A stretch of 51,555 bases of DNA from Bacillota bacterium (lineage in GTDB: Bacteria > Bacillota > Clostridia > Lachnospirales > Lachnospiraceae): the NCBI GenBank assembly GCA_030526045.1, contig JAUNDN010000016.1, positions 1 through 51,555 of the forward strand, written 5' to 3'. Under the pieces are notes generated by a model, which did no database searches, was not told where the DNA came from, and worked only from the letters and a program-made list of their open reading frames with translations. Position 1 is the stretch's first letter. Every line of letters begins with the position of its first letter. Positions 9,182 through 16,863 of this stretch are shown here, one piece after another. Made by a program: the position numbers and the translations under genes.

Positions 9182-9205
9182 AAAGACAGCAGACAGGAGG
9201 AAAGT

Positions 9206-9949
9206 ATGGTTTTTAAGGTAGCGATACCGGGGAAGCTGCAGTTTAAGCTTTACCGCAGAGAACCGGGTTTTTTGTGGGCAAGACAGGGGGATGTCCATTA
9301 CATAGGCGGCTCGGAGGTGCTTCCGCCGCCCCTTGAAATAGAGAAGGAAAATGCAGTGATCAGTGACCTTGGGACAGAGTATGAGGATGAAGCAAAATCA
9401 ATATTGATTGAACATAACTTACGGCTTGTTGTCTATATTGCCAAGAAATTCGATAATACCGGGGTAGGGGTGGAGGATCTGATCTCCATCGGAACAATCG
9501 GGCTGATCAAATCCATCAATACCTTCAACCCTGAGAAAAATATTAAGCTGGCAACCTATGCTTCAAGATGTATCGAGAATGAAATATTGATGTATCTGAG
9601 ACGAAACAATAAGACAAAGCTGGAGGTGTCCATTGACGAACCGTTAAATGTGGACTGGGACGGAAATGAGCTGCTTCTTTCGGATATTCTGGGAACAGAC
9701 GAGGATGTCATTTATCGGGATATTGAAAATGAGGTAGAGAGAAAACTTCTGCTGAAGGCAATTAATAAGCTGACAGACCGGGAGAAGACAATTATTAATC
9801 TTCGTTTTGGTTTAGGGACGCCGGACGGACAGGAAATGACGCAGAAGGAGGTTGCGGATCTTCTGGGGATCTCCCAATCGTACATATCCCGCCTGGAAAA
9901 GAAGATCATGAAGCGCCTGAAAAAGGAATTGCTTCGAGACAGCTGCTAA
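9206..9949 (+). CDS. sigE: RNA polymerase sporulation sigma factor SigE (pro-sigma-E)
   Basis: Early mother-cell sigma factor, made as an inactive precursor. 247 residues. The amphipathic pro-sequence is followed by [13 protein letters not shown]; by alignment with the B. subtilis precursor, cut between two Tyr residues just before IGGSE, the expected cut here is between H31 and Y32. Sigma region 2 is seen in [27 protein letters not shown], written here only by its ends (residues about 71-97), and region 4 in the [20 protein letters not shown] helix-turn-helix. Preceded by GGAGG. It converges with the minus-strand YlmC/YmxH gene across an unusual palindrome. Confidence 0.96.
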   Translation: MVFKVAIPGKLQFKLYRREPGFLWARQGDVHYIGGSEVLPPPLEIEKENAVISDLGTEYEDEAKSILIEHNLRLVVYIAKKFDNTGVGVEDLISIGTIGLIKSINTFNPEKNIKLATYASRCIENEILMYLRRNNKTKLEVSIDEPLNVDWDGNELLLSDILGTDEDVIYRDIENEVERKLLLKAINKLTDREKTIINLRFGLGTPDGQEMTQKEVADLLGISQSYISRLEKKIMKRLKKELLRDSC

Positions 9950-10344
9950 CATTCCCCCACCGCCATCGGAGATATCAATACAATCGTTTTTGAGGGAATG
10001 TCTGTTGGATTTGTATTGCGGCAATAACCCGCTTTGGGGATTTTGTGAACCCAGCTGTCACAAATACCGATAAGATGCCCTTGCGAGAAACTCAAAGCGC
10101 ATTGCAGTACCTCTGCCGGGAGGTCTTAAAGGCTTTATAGGAAAATCAATCAGCTTATTTCAGAAAATATATCCCCCGATTTCTTTGTTCGAAGCGTAGC
10201 AAGTTTGAAATCGGGGGATTAATCATATCTCTGAAATAAGCTGATCAGATTTTCCATGAAGGCTTTATCGAGCTCCCGGCAGAGGTACTGCAATGGCTTC
10301 TCAAACACTCGCTCGGGCATTCGTATTATTGTGACAGTCGTTTG
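9950..10344. other. gene-free stretch filled by quasi-palindromic sequence
   Basis: 395 bases between the convergent stops of sigE and the YlmC/YmxH-family gene. No credible coding frame. The two gene ends are themselves mirrored (GCTGCTAACA at 9942-9951 and TGTTAGCAGC at 10343-10352). Near sigE a smaller pair, ACATTCCC (9949-9956) and GGGAATGT (9994-10001), could act as a sigE terminator. The rest is dominated by the long palindrome listed separately. Confidence 0.8.
10055..10337. repeat. 283-bp imperfect palindrome (long hairpin or MITE-like element)
   Basis: Nested complementary blocks share one centre near 10195. Innermost: 13-base exact arms 10171-10183 and 10207-10219 with a 23-base loop. 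Next: 10141-10163 with 10231-10254, including a 15-base exact block ATCAGCTTATTTCAG. Next: 22-base exact arms 10101-10122 and 10273-10294. Outer: CTGTCACAA at 10055-10063 with TTGTGACAG at 10329-10337, joined by partly matching sequence. The transcript of either strand could fold into one rod-like hairpin with internal loops. It encodes no transposase. It could be a miniature inverted-repeat element, a structured RNA, or a two-way terminator grown unusually large. Confidence 0.75.
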
Positions 10345-10578
10345 TTAGCAGCGTATATCGACGATGATGATATCCGGTCCGATTTGCCTGATGTCCTTGT
10401 AGGGTATGACAATGTCAGGTTCAGAACCGAGGATATTGATAAATTTATTTCCGCAGGGAATGATGACCTTGCAGATTTGTCCGCTGCAATGATCAAATTC
10501 AAGGTCGGAAATCCGACCGAGCTTTTTACAGTCACGTAAGTTGATTACATCTTTACATTTCAGTTCAGAGAACAGCAT
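10345..10578 (-). CDS. YlmC/YmxH family sporulation-associated protein (PRC-barrel type)
   Basis: Small protein of 77 residues reading MLFSELKCKDVINL at its start, then GRISDLEFDHCSGQICKVIIP, of which the core is residues about 20-40, and ending IVDIRC. This is the PRC-barrel pattern of the YlmC/YmxH family, found widely in spore formers beside sigG but without an established biochemical role. Start ATG at 10578 (complement) with AGGA eight bases before; an open extension further upstream (to 10707) does not resemble the family. It points against sigE and sigG and diverges from sigG, sharing the 122-base region between them. Confidence 0.8.
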   Translation of the reverse strand: MLFSELKCKDVINLRDCKKLGRISDLEFDHCSGQICKVIIPCGNKFINILGSEPDIVIPYKDIRQIGPDIIIVDIRC

Positions 10579-10623
10579 ATCAGGTTCCTGCCTTTTTCCG
10601 GTATAGTTTATCATATGCAGAAT

Positions 10624-10652
10624 GAATATTTTTGAGCCAAACGGTGAATGAT
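10624..10652 (+). promoter_or_regulatory. possible forespore (sigma-F/G type) promoter of sigG
   Basis: GAATA (10624-10628), a 14-base gap, then GGTGAATGAT (10643-10652) resembles the forespore consensus (GYATA, then GGNNAAHA...). It lies 49 bases before the sigG ATG, in the region divergent to the YlmC/YmxH-family gene. In B. subtilis sigG is transcribed by sigma-F. The match is partial and by eye only. Confidence 0.35.
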
Positions 10653-10700
10653 TTTTATTACAGAAAAAAGCTGAAACTAAAATCAGGAGGACATTCACGA

Positions 10701-11480
10701 ATGGCACAGGGAAAGGTGGAAATATGCGGAGTTAATACAGCGAAGCTTCCGCTTCTAAAGGCAGAGGAAAAGGAGAAACTGTTTAGGCAGATTGAGACGG
10801 GAGATGAGGCTGCCCGGCAAAAATATATTGAGGGGAATCTGCGTCTTGTGTTAAGCGTGATCAAGCGTTTTTCTTCCAGCAACGAAAATGTGGATGACTT
10901 GTTTCAGATCGGATGCATCGGACTGATCAAAGCAATTGACAATTTTGATTCATCCTTAAATGTGAAATTCAGTACCTATGCGGTTCCGATGATCATAGGA
11001 GAAATAAGGCGTTTCCTGCGTGACAATAATTCCATTCGTGTGAGCAGATCATTAAAGGATACAGCGTATAAGGCAATTTATGCTAAGGAAAATCTGATCA
11101 AACAGAATATGAAGGAGCCCACAATCAATGAAATTGCAGCAGAGATCGGTATTGCAAAGGAGGATGTGGTTTATGCGCTGGATGCCATTCAGAATCCCAT
11201 GAGTCTGTATGAACCCATCTTTACCGATGGAGGGGATACCCTGTATGTGATGGATCAGATCAGTGACAAAAAAAACAAGGAAGAAAACTGGGTAGAGCAT
11301 CTTTCTTTAAGTGAGGCGATGAAGAAGCTGGGAAAAAGGGAGCATGAAATTATCAGCCTGCGCTTTTTTGAAGGTAAGACACAGATGGAGGTGGCGGATC
11401 TGATCGGTATTTCACAGGCACAGGTTTCAAGGCTAGAAAAGAATGCATTAAGGGTGATGAAGAATTATCTGACCGCATGA
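10701..11480 (+). CDS. sigG: RNA polymerase sporulation sigma factor SigG
   Basis: Late forespore sigma factor, 259 residues. The N-terminus VEICGVNTAKLPLL carries the SigG-type segment known to bind the anti-sigma factor; region 2 is visible as EGNLRLVLSVIKRFSSSNEN followed by VDDLFQIGCIGLIKAIDNF, region 3 around EPTINEIAAEIGI, and region 4 as KTQMEVADLIGISQAQVSRL. ATG 10701 follows AGGAGG at the right distance; the open frame upstream to 10632 is not needed. SigG and SigF look alike, but the position just after sigE and the N-terminal motif favour SigG. No anti-sigma gene is adjacent, as expected for SigG. Confidence 0.95.
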   Translation: MAQGKVEICGVNTAKLPLLKAEEKEKLFRQIETGDEAARQKYIEGNLRLVLSVIKRFSSSNENVDDLFQIGCIGLIKAIDNFDSSLNVKFSTYAVPMIIGEIRRFLRDNNSIRVSRSLKDTAYKAIYAKENLIKQNMKEPTINEIAAEIGIAKEDVVYALDAIQNPMSLYEPIFTDGGDTLYVMDQISDKKNKEENWVEHLSLSEAMKKLGKREHEIISLRFFEGKTQMEVADLIGISQAQVSRLEKNALRVMKNYLTA

Positions 11481-11600
11481 GGAAAGTCTCTTGCGTGTGC
11501 AGAAACGGGAACCAGGAGAAAAACAGGTTGCGAAAGGTCTGCACGGAAATTATAATAGAAACAAATTGGACGAAAGAAAATAAGCTGCAAAGGCAGCGGA

Positions 11601-12779
11601 ATGAGAGGCACTATGAGAGAACTGAGTAGCAGGACGGCAAGCTTCACCGATTCCGTCATCAGGCGAATGACAAGAATATCCCTTCAGTACGGAGCAATCA
11701 ACCTTTCCCAGGGATTCCCTGATTTTGATCCTCCGAATGAAATAACAGACAGGCTTGCGCAGGTAGCAAAGAGCGGCCCTCACCAGTATGCCCTGACCTG
11801 GGGCGCACAGAATTTCCGGGAAGCACTGGCAAAAAAGCAGGAGCATTTTTCGGGAATGAAGATTGATCCCGACCGGGAAATCGTGGTAACCTGCGGCAGT
11901 ACGGAAGCCATGATGGCATCCATGATGACGGTGGTAAATCCGGGCGATAAGGTAGCCGTTTTTTCTCCTTTTTATGAAAACTACGGAGCGGATGCAATCC
12001 TTTCAGGCGCAGAGCCAATCTACATCCCTCTGGTGCCGCCGGAGTTTACCTTTGATGCAGATAGACTGGAGGCGGCCTTTAAAGAAGGGGCAAAAGCATT
12101 GATTTTGTGCAATCCTTCTAATCCCTGCGGTAAGGTATTCACTTACGAGGAACTTAAGGTAATTGCGCAGCTGGCTGTAAAATATGATGCTTATGTGATT
12201 ACGGATGAGGTTTATGAGCACATTGTCTATGAGCCGCATAAGCATATTTATCTTGCCACTCTTCCGGGAATGCGGGAGCGCACCATCATGTGCAATTCTC
12301 TTTCAAAGACCTATTCCATCACAGGCTGGCGGTTGGGATACGTGATTGCATCGCCGGAAATCATTGACAGAGTGAAGAAGGTACATGATTTTTTAACGGT
12401 AGGAGCAGCTGCACCACTGATGGAAGCAGCGGTCACAGGTCTTCAATTCGGAGATGAATACTACCGGGAGCTTCAGGCGCACTATACCCACATGAAGGAA
12501 CTTTTTGTGGGCGGGCTTAAGGAACTTGGTTTTTCCTTCCACGAACCTCAGGGAGCCTATTATGTTCTTATGGATGTGTCAGAGTTTGGCGTGAAGAATG
12601 ACGTGGAATTCTGTGAATGGCTGGCAAGGGAAGTGGGAGTGGGCGCAGTACCGGGCTCCAGCTTTTTCAGGGAGAATATTCATGACTATATCCGGTTCCA
12701 TTTTGCAAAGAAGGATGATACGCTGAGGGCAGCGCTTGAGCGGCTTTCCACACTTAAGACAAAAGCAGCAATGCGATAA
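11601..12779 (+). CDS. PLP-dependent class I/II aminotransferase
   Basis: Fold-type I pyridoxal-phosphate aminotransferase, about 392 residues. Seen: AINLSQGFPDFDPP (substrate-binding loop), the cofactor pocket CGSTEAMMASMM, the NPSNPCGKVFT loop, the TDEVYEHIVYE Asp that holds the pyridine nitrogen, and the Schiff-base Lys in SLSKTYSITGWRLGY. The C-terminal Arg in DYIRFHFA would bind the substrate carboxylate. Related enzymes use aromatic, Ala or Asp donors; the exact substrate cannot be read. ATG 11601 has AAAGG seven bases before; ATG 11613 is an alternative. It is followed 24 bases later by a C39-like peptidase and may share its transcript. Confidence 0.92.
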   Translation: MRGTMRELSSRTASFTDSVIRRMTRISLQYGAINLSQGFPDFDPPNEITDRLAQVAKSGPHQYALTWGAQNFREALAKKQEHFSGMKIDPDREIVVTCGSTEAMMASMMTVVNPGDKVAVFSPFYENYGADAILSGAEPIYIPLVPPEFTFDADRLEAAFKEGAKALILCNPSNPCGKVFTYEELKVIAQLAVKYDAYVITDEVYEHIVYEPHKHIYLATLPGMRERTIMCNSLSKTYSITGWRLGYVIASPEIIDRVKKVHDFLTVGAAAPLMEAAVTGLQFGDEYYRELQAHYTHMKELFVGGLKELGFSFHEPQGAYYVLMDVSEFGVKNDVEFCEWLAREVGVGAVPGSSFFRENIHDYIRFHFAKKDDTLRAALERLSTLKTKAAMR

Positions 12780-12803
12780 TTATTTGTATGCGGAGAGAAC
12801 ATT

Positions 12804-13421
12804 ATGAAGAATCCATTGAATTACCAGATGACGGAGTATGATTGCGGACCTACATCAATGGCCAATGCCGTCAGCTTTCTATTTAAGAGAGAGGAGATTT
12901 CACCGGATATTCCCAAATATATTATGCAGTATTGTATGGATGCTTACAATAGTAAGGGAGAAGCTTACAAGAGTGGTACGACCTATTATGCGATGGATTT
13001 TCTGGCGAGTTGGCTGAATCATTTCGGCAAGGTAAGAAAGTTCCCGATCCATTGTGAGACCATCAGCAAAGATGAGGTTTATATCGGACAAAATTCTAAA
13101 ATCACAGGCTGCCTGCAGCAAAAAGGGGTTGTGGTAGCCAAGGTCATGCTCGGATGTGGACATTATGTGCTCCTTACAGGGATAGATGGTGATTATGTGG
13201 ATCTGTTCGACCCTTATTTCAGGCAGAAGGATTTTAATCAGAAAGGGATTACCATGATCTGGGATGAGCCGAAGGTGCGCAACAGGCGTGTACATAAGGA
13301 TTTAATGAACAGCACAGGCAGAGGTGCATATGCGTTTAGCAGGCTTGACTGGCGGGAGAGCGTACTGCTGTACAATCGGAATACCAGGCAGACCATGGAT
13401 CAAATAGAATATATTATTTAA
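12804..13421 (+). CDS. stand-alone C39-like cysteine peptidase family protein
   Basis: 205 residues with the papain-like pattern of the C39 group: YDCGPTSMANA places a candidate nucleophile Cys at residue 14, CGHYVLLTGI a His at 120, and LFDPY an Asp at 136. Known C39 domains cut double-glycine leader peptides of bacteriocins, normally as part of an ABC exporter; this protein has no membrane helix, signal peptide or ATPase, and no leader peptide or exporter gene is nearby. So it may be a cytoplasmic peptidase or an acyl-transfer relative (BtrH-like) instead. Ribosome site GGAGAG precedes ATG 12804. It follows the aminotransferase by 24 bases. Confidence 0.75.
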   Translation: MKNPLNYQMTEYDCGPTSMANAVSFLFKREEISPDIPKYIMQYCMDAYNSKGEAYKSGTTYYAMDFLASWLNHFGKVRKFPIHCETISKDEVYIGQNSKITGCLQQKGVVVAKVMLGCGHYVLLTGIDGDYVDLFDPYFRQKDFNQKGITMIWDEPKVRNRRVHKDLMNSTGRGAYAFSRLDWRESVLLYNRNTRQTMDQIEYII

Positions 13422-13467
13422 TAGTTCATGATATTTTTTGCATTAACTTTTGGTTTCCATAAAATAG

Positions 13468-13496
13468 TTGACATAATTTGTAAATCACAATATAAT
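13468..13496 (+). promoter_or_regulatory. strong sigma-A promoter of nrdR
   Basis: TTGACA (13468-13473), 17 bases, TATAAT (13491-13496): a full consensus match, 41 bases before the nrdR start. No NrdR-box dyad was recognised around it. Confidence 0.75.
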
Positions 13497-13536
13497 GGTC
13501 TTGTTATCAAAATAATGTATAGCGGAGGGGAAACCT

Positions 13537-13986
13537 ATGAAATGTCCGTTTTGCGGCCACGAAAATACCAGAGTAATTGATTCAAGACCTGCGGATGATA
13601 ATAGTTCCATCAGAAGGCGTCGTGCCTGTGATGAGTGTGATAAGAGATTCACAACCTATGAGAAGGTGGATACGATTCCTCTGATCATTATTAAGAAGGA
13701 TGACAACCGTGAAACCTACGACAGGTCCAAGATCGAAGCGGGTGTGCTTCGTGCCTGCCATAAAAGACCCATCAGTGCCAACCAGATCAAGCAACTGGTG
13801 GATGAGGTAGAGACGGAGATTTTCAGCAAGGAAGAGAAAGAAATATCCAGCCGTGTGATCGGTGAGCTTGTAATGAATAAGCTCAAGGATCTGGAGGCGG
13901 TTGCTTATGTGCGTTTTGCTTCCGTGTATAGAGAATTTAAGGACATTAATACCTTTATGGATGAACTGAAAAAGGTTCTGGAATAA
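13537..13986 (+). CDS. nrdR: transcriptional repressor NrdR
   Basis: Nucleotide-sensing repressor of ribonucleotide reductase genes. 149 residues, standard length. The N-terminal zinc ribbon uses C3-C6 (MKCPFCGHENTRVIDSR) and C31-C34 (RRACDECDKRFTTYE); an ATP-cone domain follows (about 49-139), beginning IIIKKDDNRETYDRSKIEAG. It normally senses dATP/ATP through this cone. No ribonucleotide reductase gene is in the window, so its targets are elsewhere. The following small membrane protein starts 34 bases after its stop and is probably co-transcribed. Confidence 0.96.
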   Translation: MKCPFCGHENTRVIDSRPADDNSSIRRRRACDECDKRFTTYEKVDTIPLIIIKKDDNRETYDRSKIEAGVLRACHKRPISANQIKQLVDEVETEIFSKEEKEISSRVIGELVMNKLKDLEAVAYVRFASVYREFKDINTFMDELKKVLE

Positions 13987-14019
13987 AGGCAGAAGAATTT
14001 TAGGAAGCAGAGGGATAAG

Positions 14020-14328
14020 ATGGCAGTCGGAACAGGCAGTAATGCAGGGAGCGGTACGCTCACGGAGGAAGAAAAGGAAATTGTGGCAAAGGCTAAAAGA
14101 CCGGTTGACGTGATGAACAAGATCAGATTGTTCTTTATGTTCATTGCAGTAGTTTTACTGGTGTTTATCTATTTTGGCAAAAAGCTTTGGGAGGGAACCG
14201 GGTGGTTTGACAATCTGGTTTCCGGGATGTATCAGTTCCTTTTATGGGATATTCTTTTGATGCTGCTGGCAACCTTGGCCAAGTTCGGACTGGTAGTGCG
14301 GTATAATAAGATTGTAAAGAAAATATAG
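14020..14328 (+). CDS. small two-helix membrane protein, unknown function
   Basis: 102 residues that match no family I can name. The N-terminus is Gly/Ser/Glu-rich (GTGSNAGSGTLTEEEKE), followed by two hydrophobic helices, about 38-55 (LFFMFIAVVLLVFIYFG) and 72-92 (FLLWDILLMLLATLAKFGLV), and a short basic tail. Real coding is supported by a ribosome-site-like AGAGG before the ATG, its place directly after nrdR and a clear terminator after it. Possibly in the nrdR transcript. Confidence 0.65.
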   Translation: MAVGTGSNAGSGTLTEEEKEIVAKAKRPVDVMNKIRLFFMFIAVVLLVFIYFGKKLWEGTGWFDNLVSGMYQFLLWDILLMLLATLAKFGLVVRYNKIVKKI

Positions 14329-14346
14329 AAATCAGGAAAGAAAAAC

Positions 14347-14384
14347 GAATGCTTTTGTAGCCCCAAATCTGCAAAAGCATTTTT
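14347..14384 (+). terminator. intrinsic terminator
   Basis: AATGCTTTTG (14347-14356) pairs with CAAAAGCATT (14371-14380), followed by TTTTTT. It ends the nrdR unit only about 30 bases before the barnase gene, leaving little room for a separate barnase promoter. Confidence 0.8.
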
Positions 14385-14414
14385 TCTTCCCGGGTTTTGC
14401 TTTGGAGGGACAGC

Positions 14415-14975
14415 ATGACCAAAAATAGTGTCAGAAATTTGAAAGCCTCGCTGGGAATCCTGCTGCTGACAGCGGGACTTCTGATAGGATGCGCTGATGT
14501 GAGATACGCCCCTGTTGAGGTCTCGGTCAGCGAGGAGAGTGCAGCTTCCGAGATATCGGGGCAGGAAGCTTCAAACGTGGAGCAAACAGAGGAGAAAGCG
14601 TCAAAGGAAGAGACAGAGACAGCGGTTTCAGAGGATGGTGAATATACTTCCAGGGAGGAGGTCGCAGCATACATCAATCTCTACGGGCACTTGCCGGATA
14701 ACTATATTACCAAAAAAGAAGCAAAGGAACTTGGATGGATCAGCCAGGAAGGAAATCTGGGAGAAGTGGCACCGGGAAAGAGCATTGGCGGTGACTACTT
14801 TGGCAATTATGAAGGAAGTCTGCCGGAGAAGAAGGGCAGAGACTATTATGAATGTGATATCGACAGTACAGGCAGTTATCGGGGGGCCAAACGGATTGTT
14901 TTTTCCAATGACGGATTGATCTACTACACGGAGGATCACTACGAAACCTTTGAACTTTTGTATGGAGAGGAATGA
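14415..14975 (+). CDS. barnase-family ribonuclease with lipoprotein signal
   Basis: 186 residues. The N-terminus is a lipoprotein signal ending in the lipobox LIGC (Cys 26), then a Ser/Glu-rich linker (about 30-75) and a full barnase domain from YTSREEVAAYINLYGHLPDN onward. Catalytic residues align with barnase K27, E73, R87 and H102 as K100, E146, R160 and H175; the spacings of 46, 14 and 15 residues are identical, so the enzyme should be an active guanyl-preferring RNase. ATG 14415 follows GGAGGG. The barstar inhibitor gene overlaps or abuts its stop. The protein is predicted to be exported and anchored to the outer face of the membrane. Confidence 0.9.
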   Translation: MTKNSVRNLKASLGILLLTAGLLIGCADVRYAPVEVSVSEESAASEISGQEASNVEQTEEKASKEETETAVSEDGEYTSREEVAAYINLYGHLPDNYITKKEAKELGWISQEGNLGEVAPGKSIGGDYFGNYEGSLPEKKGRDYYECDIDSTGSYRGAKRIVFSNDGLIYYTEDHYETFELLYGEE

Positions 14976-14977
14976 TT

Positions 14978-15262
14978 ATGAAGATTATACTTGATGCAGG
15001 ACTAATGGGAAGCCGGAAGGAGGCACACGCCTATTTGAAGGAAGCAATGAATTTTCCGGAGTATTACGGAAATAATCTGGATGCTTTATATGATTGTCTT
15101 ACGGAGCTTGAGAATACGGAAGTGGAATTTTCAAATACCGACCAGGCAGAAGAGTATTTTGAAAAGGTGGAGAGAACCTTCCGCAAGGCAGAAGAAAGAA
15201 ATCCCGGATTAAAAGTATTTGAAAAAAAACATTGCATTTCGGATGCAAATTGTATACAATAA
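14978..15262 (+). CDS. barstar-family ribonuclease inhibitor
   Basis: 94-residue cytoplasmic inhibitor that plugs the barnase active site. The family core FPEYYGNNLDALYDCLTELE is present, with the acidic Asp residues that meet the barnase catalytic pocket. ATG 14978 is preferred (GAGAGGA eight bases before); an ATG at 14972 overlaps the barnase stop (ATGA) and would only add two residues. Tight coupling with the toxic RNase gene is the classical arrangement, protecting the cell from enzyme that has not been exported. Its 3' end also holds the putative promoter of the following transporter operon. Confidence 0.9.
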   Translation: MKIILDAGLMGSRKEAHAYLKEAMNFPEYYGNNLDALYDCLTELENTEVEFSNTDQAEEYFEKVERTFRKAEERNPGLKVFEKKHCISDANCIQ

Positions 15263-15283
15263 GCATGCGTTAAAAATTTAACG
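15232..15283 (+). promoter_or_regulatory. probable promoter and dyad of the peptide ABC operon
   Basis: TTGCAT (15232-15237), 17 bases, TACAAT (15255-15260), overlapping the last codons of the barstar gene. The predicted start near 15267 falls on an inverted repeat CGTTAAA-AA-TTTAACG (15268-15283), which could be an operator or a 5' hairpin. Seen by eye only. Confidence 0.5.
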
Positions 15284-15320
15284 TCATAATTTCATAATCT
15301 AAGAGAAAGGAATTTGAAAC

Positions 15321-16838
15321 ATGAAAAGAAAAGGATTGAAAAGCCTTCTTCTGATTTTCGTGTTGACCACACTTGCTGTTGCACTGAGCGCATGTTCAGG
15401 TGATAAGAAAGGGGAAAATTCTTCTCAGATTACCATCGGTATTCCTCAGGATTTAGAGGATAGTCTTGACCCCCACAAGGCAGTGGCGGCAGGAACTAAG
15501 GAGGTACTGTTTAACCTGTTTGAAGGACTGGTTAAGCCGGCAAGCGATGGTAGTTTTATCCCTGCTGTGGCAAGTGCATACGAGGAATCAGAAGGCGGTA
15601 AGGTTTACACTTTTACCCTGCGTGATGGTGTAAAATTCCATGACGGAAGTACGGTAACGGCAGAGGATGTTAAGTTTTCACTTGATAAATGCGCCGATAC
15701 CAGTGCGGGAGATCCATTGGTAGCGGCGTTTTCTAATATTGAAAGCGTAGACATTGCAGATGAGAAGACGATTGTTGTCACTCTGAAGGAGGCAAATACG
15801 GAGTTTCTGGCGTATATGACGACAGCGATCATTCCGGCCTCCAATGCGAACCCGGATACCAATCCCATCGGCACAGGACCCTATAAGTATGTGTCCCGTT
15901 CTCCCCAGGAAAATTTCGTGGTAGAGAAATTTGATGAGTATTGGGGAGAGCCCGCACATATTCAGAATGTCACCTTCAAGATCTGCGCCAATGCAGATTC
16001 CCTGGTGATGGATTTAGAGGGCGGTTCCATTGATATGTTTGCAAGGGTTACCGCAACACAGGCAGCCGAACTTTCGGATCAGTTTGAGGTGCTTGAGGGT
16101 ACCATGAACTTGGTACAGGCATTGTATCTGAATCATGCAGAAGCCCCCTTTGATGATGTGAGGGTTCGTCAGGCACTCTGCTATGCCATTGATCCGTCCG
16201 AGATCATGCTGATGGTATCAGACGGCAAGGGTACGGAGCTGGGAAGCAGTATGTTCCCTGCTTTTTCCAAGTATTATATGGAGGAACTGAATGACACCTA
16301 TAATCAGGATGTTGAGAAGGCAAAGGAACTGCTGACACAAGCAGGTTATCCGGACGGCTTTGACTTTACGATTACGGTTCCCTCCAATTATCAGCCCCAT
16401 ATTGATACCGCACAGGTGCTGGTAGAAGAATTTAAAGCAATCGGTGTCAAAGCGGAAATTCAGCTGATTGAATGGGACAGCTGGCTCAGCGATGTATATC
16501 AGGGACGTCAGTACCAGTCTACTGTAGTTGGTGTGGATGCATCCAATCTGACAGGAGCAGCACTTCTTCAGCGTTTTACTTCCGATGCGCACAATAACTT
16601 TATCAACTACAATAATACCGCATATGATGAGGCGTTCGAGAAAGCAATTTACAGCACGGACGATGCGGAAAAGACAAAATATTATCAGGAATGTGAGCGT
16701 ATTCTATCAGAGGATGCGGCAAACGTTTATATTCAGGATTTACCTGAATTTGTAGCGATCAACAAAAAATACACGGGGTATGAATTCTACCCGTTATATG
16801 TGCAGGATATCGCCAAGCTGAGACTGGCGGAGGAATAA
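15321..16838 (+). CDS. peptide-type ABC transporter substrate-binding lipoprotein (SBP family 5)
   Basis: 505 residues. Lipoprotein signal with lipobox LSAC (Cys 25), then the family 5 solute-binding fold: ITIGIPQDLEDSLDPH at the start, YTFTLRDGVKFHDGS, GTGPYKYVSRSPQENFV and LYLNHAEAPFDDVRVRQALC further on. Members bind di- or oligopeptides, nickel-chelates or sugars outside the membrane and deliver them to the permease. It heads a complete operon of two permeases and two ATPases (to 20235). Ligand cannot be read from the sequence. GAAAGG ribosome site before ATG 15321. Confidence 0.93.
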   Translation: MKRKGLKSLLLIFVLTTLAVALSACSGDKKGENSSQITIGIPQDLEDSLDPHKAVAAGTKEVLFNLFEGLVKPASDGSFIPAVASAYEESEGGKVYTFTLRDGVKFHDGSTVTAEDVKFSLDKCADTSAGDPLVAAFSNIESVDIADEKTIVVTLKEANTEFLAYMTTAIIPASNANPDTNPIGTGPYKYVSRSPQENFVVEKFDEYWGEPAHIQNVTFKICANADSLVMDLEGGSIDMFARVTATQAAELSDQFEVLEGTMNLVQALYLNHAEAPFDDVRVRQALCYAIDPSEIMLMVSDGKGTELGSSMFPAFSKYYMEELNDTYNQDVEKAKELLTQAGYPDGFDFTITVPSNYQPHIDTAQVLVEEFKAIGVKAEIQLIEWDSWLSDVYQGRQYQSTVVGVDASNLTGAALLQRFTSDAHNNFINYNNTAYDEAFEKAIYSTDDAEKTKYYQECERILSEDAANVYIQDLPEFVAINKKYTGYEFYPLYVQDIAKLRLAEE

Positions 16839-16863
16839 GTTCTATTTGCAGGAGGACAAAGAG

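Noticed and set aside
10342-10539. Plus-strand open frame rich in Asp/Ile opposite the YlmC/YmxH gene.
   Set aside because: It is the antisense shadow of the minus-strand family gene, which has the recognisable sequence and ribosome site.
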